Source: Paractinoplanes ferrugineus (GTDB taxonomy: Bacteria; Actinomycetota; Actinomycetes; Mycobacteriales; Micromonosporaceae). From it: DNA of 64,000 bases. The notes below the pieces were generated by a model, which saw nothing but the letters and a program-made list of their open reading frames with translations, made no database searches and had not been told where the DNA came from. The stretch lies in NCBI RefSeq assembly GCF_016862195.1, contig NZ_BOMM01000012.1:186001-250000 (forward strand), given 5' to 3'. The translations under genes and the position numbers were made by a program. Positions 26,804 through 36,422 of the stretch are shown here, piece by piece. Each line of letters starts with the position of its first letter. Position 1 is the stretch's first letter.

Positions 26804-27185
26804 CCACCCACCCACTGCCGGCCCGCACGCCGGCGACCACGCCCAAGCCGCGGCAGTCGACTTGCCCTATTTGTCGCGGACAGCGGTCGCTCATCCGCGG
26901 CGGGGGCCCCTTTTCCACGGAAGATGGGCCCTCCCCCGCCCGGGAGGCACCTCTTTCCAAGAAGTTGCGTTGATCTTGACGGCGAGGGCAGCGTCAGATG
27001 TCGGCAGCGACAGTCACGCGGATGATCGGCGCCCAAGAGACAGACTCAGCCCCGCTCGACGCTCCGCCTGCCCCATTTGTCGCGGATGCGGAGGGACCGT
27101 ACCCCGACAACGGAGACCCCACTTTCACGGAAGATGCGTCGACAAAGCGGGCACAGTCGGACGGTTATGCGTACCTATCTGGGTC
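26804..27185. other. intergenic region with an imperfect ~75-bp direct repeat
   Basis: No credible gene. Two segments, about 26858-26930 and 27062-27140, share the words ATTTGTCGCGGA and CACGGAAGATG at similar spacing, with diverged sequence in between. It lies at the convergent end of the peptide transporter operon, whose terminator I could not pinpoint. Confidence 0.5.
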
Positions 27186-28193
27186 TTAGTAGCGGTGCAA
27201 AACGTCTCGAACCTCGGCGTAGTGGCAGGCGCTTGGGTGGGGGGCGCGCTGGCGGATCTGGAGCAGCGGCTCGTGGTCGGCGCAGTAGGGCTGCGCCTTC
27301 CAGCAACGGGTGCGGAAGCGGCAGCCGGAGGGTGGGTTCGCGGGGGACGGCACGTCACCCTCCAGGATGATGTGGTCGCGGTGGCCGCGCAGGCGGGGGT
27401 CCGGGACGGGTACGGCGGAGAGCAAGGCTTGGGTGTACGGGTGGGTGGGCTGCTCGTAAATGGCCTTGTGGTAGCCGGTTTCTACGACTTTGCCCAGGTA
27501 CATGACGGCCACCCGGTCGGAGATGTGCCGGACCACAGACAGGTCGTGGGCGATGAAGATGTAGGAAAGTCCCAGGTCGCGCTGAAGATTCGCGAGCAGG
27601 TTGATCACCTGGGCCTGGATGGAGACGTCCAGGGCCGACACCGGCTCGTCGCAGACGATGATTTCCGGGCGTAGCGCCAGGGCGCGGGCGATGCCGATGC
27701 GCTGGCGTTGGCCGCCGGAGAACTGGTGGGGGTAGCGGTTGAGGTGGTCGGGGTTGAGGCCGACCAGGTCGAGCAGTTCGCGGACGGCGCGGTTGCGGCC
27801 GGCTCGGGGGACCGCGTCGGGGTGGATCACGTACGGCTCGCCGATGATGTCGCCGACCGTCATGCGCGGGTTGAGCGAGGTGTACGGATCCTGCAGCACC
27901 ATCTGGATGTTGCGCCGGGCGCGACGCAGCGCCGGCCCGGACAGCCCGATCATGTTCTCGCCGCGCACCATGATCTCGCCGGCTGTCGGTCTCTCGAGTC
28001 CGACCAGGAGCTTCGCGAGGGTCGACTTGCCGCAGCCGGATTCGCCGACGATGCCGAGCGTCTCGCCGCGGCGCAGTTGGAGATCGACGCCGTCGACCGC
28101 GCGCACCGCGCCGATCTTCGACTTGATGACGATGCCCTGCGTGATCGGGAAGTGTTTTACCAGGCCGCGAGCGTCCAGTACGAGGTCAGACAC
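27186..28193 (-). CDS. peptide ABC transporter ATPase (OppF/DppF type)
   Basis: A 335-residue ATPase energising peptide uptake. Walker A is [14 protein letters not shown], the signature is FSGGQRQRIGIARAL, Walker B is IIVCDEPVSALD and the switch His is in FIAHDLSVV. The oligopeptide C-terminal domain is present (HPYTQALLSAVP, then a cysteine-containing GCRFRTRCWKAQPYC, a likely iron-sulfur or metal site seen in Opp/Dpp ATPases). GTG start. It overlaps the preceding ATPase gene by 8 bp and is the last gene of the transporter operon. Confidence 0.92.
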   Translation of the reverse strand: MSDLVLDARGLVKHFPITQGIVIKSKIGAVRAVDGVDLQLRRGETLGIVGESGCGKSTLAKLLVGLERPTAGEIMVRGENMIGLSGPALRRARRNIQMVLQDPYTSLNPRMTVGDIIGEPYVIHPDAVPRAGRNRAVRELLDLVGLNPDHLNRYPHQFSGGQRQRIGIARALALRPEIIVCDEPVSALDVSIQAQVINLLANLQRDLGLSYIFIAHDLSVVRHISDRVAVMYLGKVVETGYHKAIYEQPTHPYTQALLSAVPVPDPRLRGHRDHIILEGDVPSPANPPSGCRFRTRCWKAQPYCADHEPLLQIRQRAPHPSACHYAEVRDVLHRY

Positions 28194-29205
28194 CGAGCAC
28201 CTCCCGGATGAAGTGGCAGCGCGAGATGCGGTGCGCAGCGATCTGGTAGGCCGGCGGCTGGTCCGTCCGGCAGATGTCGCGGGCGTAACCGCAGCGCGGG
28301 TGGAACGCGCACCCCGGCGGGAGGTCGGTGAGTGACGGCGGCAGTCCGCGGATCACGTTGAGCTGCCGGCCCTTGTGGTCGAGGCGCGGAATGGATTCGA
28401 GGAGCGCTTTTGTGTACGGGTGGGCCGGGTGCGCGTAGATGTCGTAGACCGGCGCTTCCTCCACGATCCGGCCGGCGTACATGACCGAGATGCGATCGGC
28501 GACGTCCGCCACCACGCCCATGTCGTGCGTGATCAGGATCAGGCCCATGTTGCGCTGGCGCTGCAACTCGGCGAGCAGGCCCATGATCTGCGCCTGGACG
28601 GTGACGTCGAGGGCCGTGGTCGGCTCGTCGGCGATCAGCACCTCGGGGTCGAGCGCGAGGGCCATGGCGATCATGACGCGCTGCCGCATGCCCCCGGAGA
28701 ACTGGTGCGGGTAGTCGTTGATCCGTTCCTGCGCGGCCGGGATGCGCACCTGGTCGAGCAGTTCCACCGAACGACGCTTGGCGTCCGCGCGGGACATGCC
28801 GCGGTGCTTGCGGAACATTTCGGCCAGCTGGAAGCCGACCGTGTAGACCGGATTGAGGGCGCTCAGCGCGTCCTGGAAGATCATCGCGATGCGGTTGGCC
28901 CGGAACTCGCGACGCGACTTCTCGGGGAGCTGGAGCAGGTCGGCACCGCGAAACAGGACCCGGCCGCCGGTGACGTGCGCGGGCGGCGAGTCCAGAATGC
29001 CCATGACCGCCTGGGCGGTGACCGACTTGCCGCAACCTGATTCGCCGAGGATCGCGAGGGTCTCCCCCGGGTTCAGCCAGAAGCTGGCGCCGTTCACGGC
29101 GTTGGCCACGCCGTCCCGGGTGCGGAACTCGACGTGCAGGTCGTCGACGTGCAGCAGGGGTGCGCGGGGGTCGAGGTCGACGCTGATGTCTGTCACTCCG
29201 GTCAC
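28186..29205 (-). CDS. peptide ABC transporter ATPase (OppD/DppD type)
   Basis: A 339-residue partner ATPase. Walker A is [15 protein letters not shown], the signature [15 protein letters not shown], Walker [13 protein letters not shown], switch His in [12 protein letters not shown]. The C-terminal extension again has [17 protein letters not shown] with clustered cysteines. The GTG start overlaps the upstream permease stop by 4 bp. It pairs with the OppF-type subunit at the cytoplasmic face. Confidence 0.92.
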   Translation of the reverse strand: MTGVTDISVDLDPRAPLLHVDDLHVEFRTRDGVANAVNGASFWLNPGETLAILGESGCGKSVTAQAVMGILDSPPAHVTGGRVLFRGADLLQLPEKSRREFRANRIAMIFQDALSALNPVYTVGFQLAEMFRKHRGMSRADAKRRSVELLDQVRIPAAQERINDYPHQFSGGMRQRVMIAMALALDPEVLIADEPTTALDVTVQAQIMGLLAELQRQRNMGLILITHDMGVVADVADRISVMYAGRIVEEAPVYDIYAHPAHPYTKALLESIPRLDHKGRQLNVIRGLPPSLTDLPPGCAFHPRCGYARDICRTDQPPAYQIAAHRISRCHFIREVLGV

Positions 29206-30110
29206 CGCAGCTTCGGGTCGAAGGCGTCTCGGACGGCGTCGCCGAGCATGATGAAGGCCAGCACCGTGGCGGCCAGGAACAGTGCCGGCCAGATCAGCGG
29301 ACCGGCCGCCACCCGTACGTAACCGGTGGCCTCGGAAATCGCGATGCCCCAGCTGATCGCGTTGCCCTTGAGTCCGATCCCGAGGAACGACAGGGTGGCC
29401 TCGCTGGCGATGTTGATGCCGAGCAGGATCGTCAGCACCACGATGTACGACGCCATCGAGTTGGGCAGGATGTGCCGGAACAGCAGGCGGTTGTTGCCGG
29501 CCCCGAGCATCCGGGCGGCCGCCACGTAGTCCTGGTTCTTGGCCGCGACCACCGACGAGCGCAGCACTCGGGCCGCGGTCGTCCAGCCGAGCAGGCCGAG
29601 CGTGACGGTGACCGCGAGGACGCCGTTGCTCTGCGGGTCCGCCGAGAGCCGTTTGGCCAGCACGATCGCGCCGAGCAGCAGCGGAATGCCGAGCATGACG
29701 TCGATGAAGCGGGACAGGATCGCGTCGAGCCAGCCGCCGAAGAAACCGGCCGCCAGCCCGAACACCGCCCCGATCAGGCCGGCGATCAGCGTGGCGAAGA
29801 CCCCGACCACGATCGAGTAGCGAGCACCGTAGACGGTCTTGGCGTAGACGTCGCAGCCCTGGAAGTCGTAGCCGAAGATCGCGGCGCCGCTCGGGCCGCG
29901 GTGCTGGCGGGCCAGTACGCAGTCGCGCGGGTCGGCCGAGGTGAACAGCGACGGCCAGGCCGCCATCAGCAGGATCACCGCGATCAGCACCGCCGCGAGC
30001 CAGAAGATCTTGCTGCGCCGCAGGTCGTGCCAGGCGTCCCCGGCCAGGCTGCGGGGTTTCCCCGGGGCTTGTTCGGTCGGCCCCGGTTTCGGCATCACGG
30101 ACTCACTCAT
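29202..30110 (-). CDS. peptide ABC transporter permease (OppC/DppC type)
   Basis: A 302-residue inner-membrane permease with six predicted helices; the first (IFWLAAVLIAVILLMAAWPSL) follows a cytoplasmic tail. The EAA loop that contacts the ATPases is seen in DYVAAARMLGAGNNRLLFRHILPN. A loop with two cysteines (PRDCVLARQ, FQGCDVY) between helix 1 and 2 is typical of the group. It overlaps the OppB-type gene by 8 bp. Confidence 0.92.
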   Translation of the reverse strand: MSESVMPKPGPTEQAPGKPRSLAGDAWHDLRRSKIFWLAAVLIAVILLMAAWPSLFTSADPRDCVLARQHRGPSGAAIFGYDFQGCDVYAKTVYGARYSIVVGVFATLIAGLIGAVFGLAAGFFGGWLDAILSRFIDVMLGIPLLLGAIVLAKRLSADPQSNGVLAVTVTLGLLGWTTAARVLRSSVVAAKNQDYVAAARMLGAGNNRLLFRHILPNSMASYIVVLTILLGINIASEATLSFLGIGLKGNAISWGIAISEATGYVRVAAGPLIWPALFLAATVLAFIMLGDAVRDAFDPKLR

Positions 30111-31029
30111 AGCGGATCCTGGGGTCGAGAACGGCGTAGAGCAGGTCGACGATCAGGTTGACGACCAGAAAGACGATCACCAGCACGCTCACGAACCCGA
30201 CCACGAGCGGCCCGTCCTCGGTGCGGATGCCGCGGAACAGGTTGAAGCCGACGCCCGGGATGTTGAAGACCTTCTCGGTCACGATCGCCCCGGACATCAG
30301 CGCACCCAGGTCCACGCCGATCAAGGTGATCACCGGGATGAGCGAGTTGCGCAATACGTGCACACCGATCACGCGCGCCCGGGTGAGGCCTTTGGCTTTT
30401 GCCGTACGCACGTAGTCAGCTCGCAGGTTCTCCGCAACCGAGGCCCGGGTCACCCGCAGTTCGGTGGCCACCACCAGGCTGGCCAGTACGGTCGCCGGCA
30501 ACAGCAGTTGCCACAGTCCCGCGTCCTGGCCGGCGGTGACCGGGAACCAGCCGAGCTTGATGCCGAACACCAGCTGGGCCAGCGGGGCGAGCACGACGAT
30601 CGGCATGGCCAGCACGACAAGCGTGATGGCCAGGGTGGCGTTGTCGAAGATGCTGCCGCGCCGGATGCCGGAGACGACGCCGGCCAGGATCGCGATGGTG
30701 GCCGCGATGACGATCGCCAGCAGCGACAGCCGCAGGGTGACGGGCCACGCGTCGGCCAGCATGTCGGCGATCTTCCGGTTCGTCAGAGACGTCCCAAAAT
30801 CACCGGTGAGCAGGCCTTTCATGTAGTACCAGTACTGCGCGAAGAAGTTGTCGTCGAGGTGGAACCGCTCGGTCAGAGCGGTGCGCTGGCTCGGCGTGAT
30901 GGGCCGTTCGCCGACGAGCGCCTGGATGGGGTCGTCCTGCGCGGCGAACATCAGGGCGTACACGACGAACGTGGCCCCGAAGAAGGTGAGGACCATCTGC
31001 AGCAGACGCCGCACGATGTAGCGGAACAT
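30103..31029 (-). CDS. peptide ABC transporter permease (OppB/DppB type)
   Basis: A 308-residue permease. It begins with the standard MFRYIVRRLLQMVLTFFGAT helix, a periplasm-facing loop, and the EAA motif in DYVRTAKAKGLTRARVIGVHVLRN. It forms the channel with the OppC-type protein. It is separated from the binding-protein gene by 87 bp that contain a strong hairpin. Confidence 0.92.
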   Translation of the reverse strand: MFRYIVRRLLQMVLTFFGATFVVYALMFAAQDDPIQALVGERPITPSQRTALTERFHLDDNFFAQYWYYMKGLLTGDFGTSLTNRKIADMLADAWPVTLRLSLLAIVIAATIAILAGVVSGIRRGSIFDNATLAITLVVLAMPIVVLAPLAQLVFGIKLGWFPVTAGQDAGLWQLLLPATVLASLVVATELRVTRASVAENLRADYVRTAKAKGLTRARVIGVHVLRNSLIPVITLIGVDLGALMSGAIVTEKVFNIPGVGFNLFRGIRTEDGPLVVGFVSVLVIVFLVVNLIVDLLYAVLDPRIRYE

Positions 31030-31061
31030 GGGTGGGCCTTAGGTGCTTCGTGCCGAAGAAA

Positions 31062-31098
31062 GGTGGCGCCACGGTCTTCGGTCGACCGTGACGCCACC
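31062..31098 (-). terminator. hairpin between binding protein and permease genes
   Basis: A 15-bp stem with one mismatch (GGTGGCGCCACGGTC paired with GACCGTGACGCCACC) and a 7-nt loop. In transport operons such a hairpin usually stabilises or partly terminates the binding-protein message. Confidence 0.65.
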
Positions 31099-31116
31099 AC
31101 CGTTCGAGCGGCTGAA

Positions 31117-32751
31117 CTAGTTGGCCACTTCGATCTTGTAGATGTCGACCTTCTGGAACAGGTCCATGCTCACGTTGGTGACCTTCGCCGAGAAGCCGTA
31201 GACGTTCTGCCCGAAGCGGAGCGGCAGCACCGGCATCTCGTCGGCCAGGATGTCCTCGGCCTGCTGCCACTTCTTGATGGCCGCCTGCGGAGTGGCCGCC
31301 TCGCTGCCCTCCCGCACCAGGCTGTCGAACGCCGTGTTGGTGTAGCCGTAGAAGTTCGACGAGCCGTCGGTCGTGTAGAGCGGACCGAGGTAGTTCTCCA
31401 TCAGCGGGTAGTCCATCGTCCACGCCAGCCGGATCATGCCGACCGACTTGTGGTCGCGCACCTTCTTGAGCAGGTCGGCCAGCTTGGGCTCGGGCGAACC
31501 GGTGCAGTTCACGCCGAGCGACGCCTTGATCTGGTTGCACATCGCGTCGACCCAGGCCTTGTGGCCGCCGTCCGAGTTGTACGAGATCTTGATGTCTGTG
31601 GGCCCGTTCGCCGCCGTGTAGATCTGCTTGGCAAGCGTCGGGTTGTACTCGCAGTTCTGGCCGCAGCTGTTCTTGCGGTAACCGGCGACGACCGGGGAGA
31701 CGAAGGAGGTCGCGGGAGTCTCCGAGCCCAGGAAGATCTGGTCGGTCATCTCCTCCCGGTTGATCGCCATGGAGAGCGCCCGGCGCACGTCCTTGTTCGC
31801 GTATTCCTTCTCGTAGATCGGGAAACCGACGAACGAGAACGCCGAGCTGGGGCTCTTCTGCAGGCGCTGACCAAGGTCACCCGAGGCGGACGCCAGACTC
31901 TCGATCGGGATCTTCGTCTCGACGTCGAGGTTGCCCGCGACCAGGTCGGCGTACTGCGCGCCGAGATCCTGGTAGATCTTCCAGGTGATGCCGTCGACCT
32001 TGGGAACCGTGCCCTTGAAGTCGGCGACCTTCTCCACCACGATCTTCGAATCGTGCTGCCACGTGCCCTTGAGCTTGAAGGGGCCGTTGCCGATCGGGGC
32101 ATCGCCGAAGTTGTCGGCGAGCACGCCTTCGGACTTGAACGCGGCCTTGGGCAACGGGTAGAACGCGTCGTAGCCCATCACCGACTCCCAGCCGGCGAAC
32201 CCGGTCGACAGGGTCACCGTGAAGGTCAGGTTGTTGAGCTTGCGCAACCCGGTGAGCGTGGTGGCCTTCGGCTCCGGAGCCTTCTCCGGGCCGGTGCCGT
32301 CGGGGTCCACGGACTGCATCTGCGCGTAGCCGTCGATCCGGCTGAAGAAGTACGACGCGACCTGGGCGTTCGGCCCGAAGGCGCCATAGTTCCAGGCGTT
32401 GATGTAGTTGTCCACGGTGACCGGCTCGCCGTTGCTGAACGTGAAGCCGGAACGGAGCCGGATCGTCCAGACCTTGTTGGCCTTGTCGTGCGTGATCGCT
32501 TCAGCCGCGACCGTGTAGGGGTTGCTCTGCTCGTCGAAGCGGACGAGCGGATAGAACAGCGACGCCAGTACGGATGAGCCGTTGGCCTCCGTCGAATTGG
32601 ACGGGATCAAGCTTTCCGGCTCGACGATACCGATGCTGATGGTGTTCGGCAGGGTCTCGTCGTCGTCCGAGGAGCCGCCGGAGCAGCCGGCCGCCAACAA
32701 GGCGATGGCGGCCACGCCGGCCGCCATCTTCCATGGGCCATTCCCACGCAT
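31117..32751 (-). CDS. peptide-binding lipoprotein (OppA/DppA family)
   Basis: A 544-residue solute-binding protein of the SBP_bac_5 family. The signal peptide ends in a lipobox, AIALLAAGCSGG, so the protein is lipid-anchored outside the membrane. Family features are VWTIRLRSGFTFSNGEPVT near residue 95, the hinge segments around GNGPFKLKGTW, RRALSMAINREE, and the end PLRFGQNVYGFS. It is the first gene of the five-gene transporter operon and would define its peptide specificity, which cannot be predicted. The ribosome site GGAGG lies about 7 bp before ATG 32751. Confidence 0.92.
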   Translation of the reverse strand: MRGNGPWKMAAGVAAIALLAAGCSGGSSDDDETLPNTISIGIVEPESLIPSNSTEANGSSVLASLFYPLVRFDEQSNPYTVAAEAITHDKANKVWTIRLRSGFTFSNGEPVTVDNYINAWNYGAFGPNAQVASYFFSRIDGYAQMQSVDPDGTGPEKAPEPKATTLTGLRKLNNLTFTVTLSTGFAGWESVMGYDAFYPLPKAAFKSEGVLADNFGDAPIGNGPFKLKGTWQHDSKIVVEKVADFKGTVPKVDGITWKIYQDLGAQYADLVAGNLDVETKIPIESLASASGDLGQRLQKSPSSAFSFVGFPIYEKEYANKDVRRALSMAINREEMTDQIFLGSETPATSFVSPVVAGYRKNSCGQNCEYNPTLAKQIYTAANGPTDIKISYNSDGGHKAWVDAMCNQIKASLGVNCTGSPEPKLADLLKKVRDHKSVGMIRLAWTMDYPLMENYLGPLYTTDGSSNFYGYTNTAFDSLVREGSEAATPQAAIKKWQQAEDILADEMPVLPLRFGQNVYGFSAKVTNVSMDLFQKVDIYKIEVAN

Positions 32752-32964
32752 GTGGAGGATGCCTCCTTCGTCGGCTCACGGGGGTCTGTGAGCCCGAGCA
32801 ACTGTGACACAGCGATACGTAAGGTCGGTGTCCTGTTACCAAGCCGATACTAGCGACGGCCAGGATACGGGTTACCCCACGACAGCGTCCACAGCGCTAG
32901 GACCTGCAAATATGCCCCTCGGTGTGCGATCTACGACGCACCGCAGCGACGAAGGCGACGAAAG

Positions 32965-33633
32965 TCAGACAAGCCGCCGGTCGGCTGCCCATCGTGACAA
33001 TTCGTAACGGTTGCTCATTTGGAGCTTGCGCAGGACGTTGGACACGTGGGTTTCCACCGTCTTGATCGAGATGAACAGCTCCTTGGCGATCTCCTTGTAC
33101 GCGTAACCCCGCGCGAGCAGCCGCAACACTTCCCGCTCGCGGTTGGTGAGCTGGTCGAGCTCGGGATCGGCGACCGGCACGTCGGGCCGGGAGGCGAACG
33201 CGTCGAGCACGAAGCCGGCCAGCCGCGGGCTGAACACCGCGTCGCCGTCGGCCACCCGCTTGATCGCGGCGGCCAGTTCGTCGGGCGAGATGGTCTTGGT
33301 CACGTAGCCGCGGGCACCCGCCCGGATCAGCCCGATCACGTCTTCCGCGGCGTCGGAGACACTGAGCGCCAGGAAACGGACCTGCGGGTGCGAGCGGCGC
33401 ATCGCGTCGAGCACCGCCCGGCCACCGCCGTCGGGCATGTGCACGTCGAGCAGCACCACGTCGGGTTGACTCGCGGCGATCTTGCTCACCGCCTCGGCCA
33501 CCGTGCTGGCCTCGCCCACCACGTCGACGTGCACGCCCAACTCGGCGCGCACCCCGGCGCGGAACATCGCGTGGTCGTCGACCAGGAAGACCCGCAGACG
33601 GCCGGTCTCGGCCTCGGTCTCGGTCATAGTCAT
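32965..33633 (-). CDS. NarL/LuxR-type response regulator (Lia-like)
   Basis: A 222-residue DNA-binding response regulator. The receiver domain has VFLVDDHAMFRAG, the phospho-acceptor in DVVLLDVHMPDGGG and the conserved Lys in VTKTISPDEL. The LuxR helix-turn-helix is LTNREREVLRLLARGYAYKEIAKELFISIKTVETHVSNVL near the C-terminus. The ATG at 33633 overlaps the kinase stop by 4 bp; the second ATG at 33627 is better placed for AAGGAG and may be the true start. It is the partner of the PspC-kinase. Confidence 0.9.
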   Translation of the reverse strand: MTMTETEAETGRLRVFLVDDHAMFRAGVRAELGVHVDVVGEASTVAEAVSKIAASQPDVVLLDVHMPDGGGRAVLDAMRRSHPQVRFLALSVSDAAEDVIGLIRAGARGYVTKTISPDELAAAIKRVADGDAVFSPRLAGFVLDAFASRPDVPVADPELDQLTNREREVLRLLARGYAYKEIAKELFISIKTVETHVSNVLRKLQMSNRYELSRWAADRRLV

Positions 33634-34931
33634 GACTCCTTCCCGGTCGGAATGCTCTCTCGGGTGCTGTGCTCCCGGGACATGGGCAGTTTGAGGCGGA
33701 CCTCGGTGCCCTCGCCGGGGGTGCTGCGGATCTCGGCACGCCCGCCGTGCCGCTTCATGCGCCCGATGATCGACCCTCGGACTCCGTGGCGCGACTCCGC
33801 CACGCTGTCGATGTCGAACCCGGCCCCGCGGTCGCGGACGAACACGCTCAACTCGTCGGCCTCGACCTCGGCGTAGAGCGAGATCGTCTGCACGCCGGCG
33901 TGCCGGGCCGCGTTTACCAGCGCCTCCCGGCCCGCGGCGACAAGCGCGCCGACCCGCTCGTCGCACTCGGTGTCGCCGACCACGACCGTCTCCACGCTTA
34001 TCGCATAGGTGTCCTCGACCTCGGCGGCGGCCTGCTCGAGGGCGGCGGCGAAGCGCTCGGTCGGTGACGCGGTCGGCTTGTAGAGCCAGTTGCGCAGGCT
34101 GCGCTCCTGGCCGCGGGCCAGCCGCTGGACCTCTTTGATGTCGGCCGAGTTGCGCTGGATCAGGGCCAGCGTGTGCAGCACCTGGTCGTGGATCATGGCC
34201 GCCAGCTCGGCGCGCTCCTGCTCACGGATGCGGCCCTCGCGCTCGGTGCGCAGCTGGTTGAACATGCGGTAGATCAGCGGCGCGGCGACCACGCCCACGC
34301 CGAGCAACCCGACCAGCGCGAAGATCACGCCGTTGAACACCGAGGAGAGCGAGCCGGCCGGGGCGTAGACCGCGACCACCCCGATGATCCCGGTAGCCAC
34401 CAGGACCCCGCCGCCGATGAAGCGGAGCAGGAAGAATCGACGGTCGCTCTCCGCCACCACGGCGGCCAGCCAGGGCGTCTGCGGCATGGCGCCGGCGAGA
34501 TTGCCACGCCGGGACGGGTCGGACTGATGCCAGATGATACCGGCGCCGACCGCGACCACCGCGATCAGCCAGCCGACCGTGCCGGCCACGCTGTTCTTGA
34601 AGACCAGTGCCTGGAGCAGCACGACGCCGAGGCCGATCGCCGCGAACGGCAGCAACATGGCGAGGTCACGACGCGGCGGCGCGTCGGTGGTGGGAATCTG
34701 TTGCGGCAGGACCGCCCAGAAGGCCGCGTAGAGCAACAGGCCGAGACCGCTGAACCCGAGGAGCACGACGAGTGCGATGCGAACCGCCAGCAGCGGGACA
34801 CCCAGATGCTCGGCCAGACCGGCCGCGACCCCGGCGATGATCCGGTGGTCGCGAGGCCGGTACAGCCGGCGAGTGGGTGGGTTGACGGCGGCGCTGATGG
34901 CCCCTCCTCGGTTGGGTCCTTCGATCGTCAC
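33630..34931 (-). CDS. PspC-domain sensor histidine kinase (Lia-type)
   Basis: About 433 residues. An N-terminal PspC domain (RRLYRPRDHRIIAGVAAGLAEHLGVP, then a membrane helix) leads into further helices, a HisKA_3 dimerisation helix with the phospho-histidine in ELAAMIHDQVLHTLALIQRN, and an HATPase with NAARHAGV and DRGAGFD. PspC fusions of this type sense envelope damage. The frame is open to 35063, but that start would overlap the divergent PspC gene; GTG 34931 is the only other usable start before the PspC domain and its ribosome site is weak. Confidence 0.85.
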   Translation of the reverse strand: MTIEGPNRGGAISAAVNPPTRRLYRPRDHRIIAGVAAGLAEHLGVPLLAVRIALVVLLGFSGLGLLLYAAFWAVLPQQIPTTDAPPRRDLAMLLPFAAIGLGVVLLQALVFKNSVAGTVGWLIAVVAVGAGIIWHQSDPSRRGNLAGAMPQTPWLAAVVAESDRRFFLLRFIGGGVLVATGIIGVVAVYAPAGSLSSVFNGVIFALVGLLGVGVVAAPLIYRMFNQLRTEREGRIREQERAELAAMIHDQVLHTLALIQRNSADIKEVQRLARGQERSLRNWLYKPTASPTERFAAALEQAAAEVEDTYAISVETVVVGDTECDERVGALVAAGREALVNAARHAGVQTISLYAEVEADELSVFVRDRGAGFDIDSVAESRHGVRGSIIGRMKRHGGRAEIRSTPGEGTEVRLKLPMSREHSTRESIPTGKES

Positions 34932-34986
34932 ACGTTCGGCGGCCGCCAGCCACGGGGAAAGACCCCCGGACTCGGGCCGGTCGGAT

Positions 34987-35005
34987 CTCAGGGTGGCCTC
35001 AGGGT
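34987..35005. promoter_or_regulatory. 11-bp-spaced direct repeat in the Lia/PspC divergent promoter
   Basis: CTCAGGGT occurs at 34987-34994 and 34998-35005, one helical turn apart, in the gap between the divergent kinase and PspC genes. It is a candidate response-regulator site; no consensus was matched. Confidence 0.3.
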
Positions 35006-35051
35006 CGGAGCCGGAAGCGACTAGGGCGCCCTCGACGACAGGATCGATGGC

Positions 35052-36422
35052 ATGACCGACCAAGCTCCCACCAACGAACCACCCACCGCGCCGTCGGCGG
35101 AGCCGTCGGTGCCGGGTCCGTCATTCTCCCGTGAGCATCTCGTCCGCCCCCGGCAGGGCCGTTATGTCGCCGGGGTGTGCGCGGCGCTGGCCCGGGCCAC
35201 CAACACCGACCCGGTGCTGTGGCGGGTGCTGGTCGCGGTGCTGGGCATCCTGAGTGGTGTCGGAGTGCTGCTCTACCTCATCGGCTGGCTCGTCATCCCG
35301 GCCGACGGCGACACCGCCTCGCCGATCGAGTCGCTGCTCGGCAAGGGCCGCAGCGGCATGGCCCCGCTCGCGGTGGTGCTGCTCGGCACGGCCGCGGTCA
35401 TCTCGTTCGGCTTCATCGTGAACGACGGCATGCGGGCCAGCCTGCTCGCCGCCGCGGTCATCCTCGGCGCGTTCCTGCTGATCAAACGCAACGCGAGCAC
35501 CACCGCCCCGTTTCCGGGTCCGCCGCCGGCCGGCGAGCCACCGGTTCCGCCGCCCGGGGCGCAAACCGCTGAGCAGCCCGTTGCGGCGTACGCTCCAGCC
35601 GGTTTCCCGGCGTCGGCGGCCGCGAGCGCACCGGCCTCGGAACAGGTGACCGATCCGGCACTTCCGCCCCGCGCGCCGTACTCGGCTCCTTTCACTCCGC
35701 CGGCACCGCCGAGCGGATACCGCCCGCCGTTCGCCCCGCACGGCCCGTGGGCCGGGTCGGCACCGCAACCGGCGTACCCCCCGCAGCCCCCGCGCCCGCC
35801 GAAACCGCCGAAGCCGCCCAGGGAGCGCTCCAAGCTCGGCCGCCTGACGTTCTTCGCGGTGATCGTGGTGATCGGGACGATGGCCGCGATCGACACGGCC
35901 GGCGCCGGCATCGCGATCTCCGCCTACTTCGCCGCCGCCCTGGTCACGATCGCGCTCGGGCTGCTGGTCGGCGCCTGGTTCGGTCGCGCCCGCGGCCTGA
36001 TCGCGCTGGCCGTCCTCACCTCGATCGGCCTGTTCGTCTCGAACGGTGTCGAGCGCTGGGGCGGCGACGTCGGCAAGAGCGTCTACCGCCCGGCGACCCT
36101 CGCCGCCGTCGCCGACCGCTACGACTTCACCGCCGGCAGCGCGACACTCGACCTGCGTGCCGTCGACTTCACCGGCCAGACCCAGACGGTGACGATGACC
36201 ATGAAAGTGGGCCAGATGCGGGTCCTGCTCCCGGCGAACGTCGACACCACCGCCGACGTCAAGATCGACGGGGGCCGGGCGGTGCTGTTCGGCAAGGAGT
36301 TCACCGGCGACCGCAGCGACACCACCCGGTCGAGCACCGACCTGGGCCGGGACGGCAACGGTGGCGGCACCCTCAAGCTCGACCTGCAGATGGACACGGG
36401 CAACGTGGAGGTGCTCCGATGA
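35052..36422 (+). CDS. PspC-domain membrane protein with LiaF-like C-terminus
   Basis: A 456-residue protein. The PspC domain (RPRQGRYVAGVCAALARATNTDPVLWRVLVAVL) is near residue 35, followed by two membrane helices, a 120-residue proline/alanine-rich linker (including PKPPKPPR), more helices, and a C-terminal beta-helix-like domain (about 355-456, YDFTAGSATLDLRAVDF, MKVGQMRVLLPANV) as in LiaF. LiaF-type proteins restrain LiaS-type kinases, which fits the divergent kinase-regulator pair. The ATG at 35052 is used. Stop overlaps the next ATG. Confidence 0.85.
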   Translation: MTDQAPTNEPPTAPSAEPSVPGPSFSREHLVRPRQGRYVAGVCAALARATNTDPVLWRVLVAVLGILSGVGVLLYLIGWLVIPADGDTASPIESLLGKGRSGMAPLAVVLLGTAAVISFGFIVNDGMRASLLAAAVILGAFLLIKRNASTTAPFPGPPPAGEPPVPPPGAQTAEQPVAAYAPAGFPASAAASAPASEQVTDPALPPRAPYSAPFTPPAPPSGYRPPFAPHGPWAGSAPQPAYPPQPPRPPKPPKPPRERSKLGRLTFFAVIVVIGTMAAIDTAGAGIAISAYFAAALVTIALGLLVGAWFGRARGLIALAVLTSIGLFVSNGVERWGGDVGKSVYRPATLAAVADRYDFTAGSATLDLRAVDFTGQTQTVTMTMKVGQMRVLLPANVDTTADVKIDGGRAVLFGKEFTGDRSDTTRSSTDLGRDGNGGGTLKLDLQMDTGNVEVLR

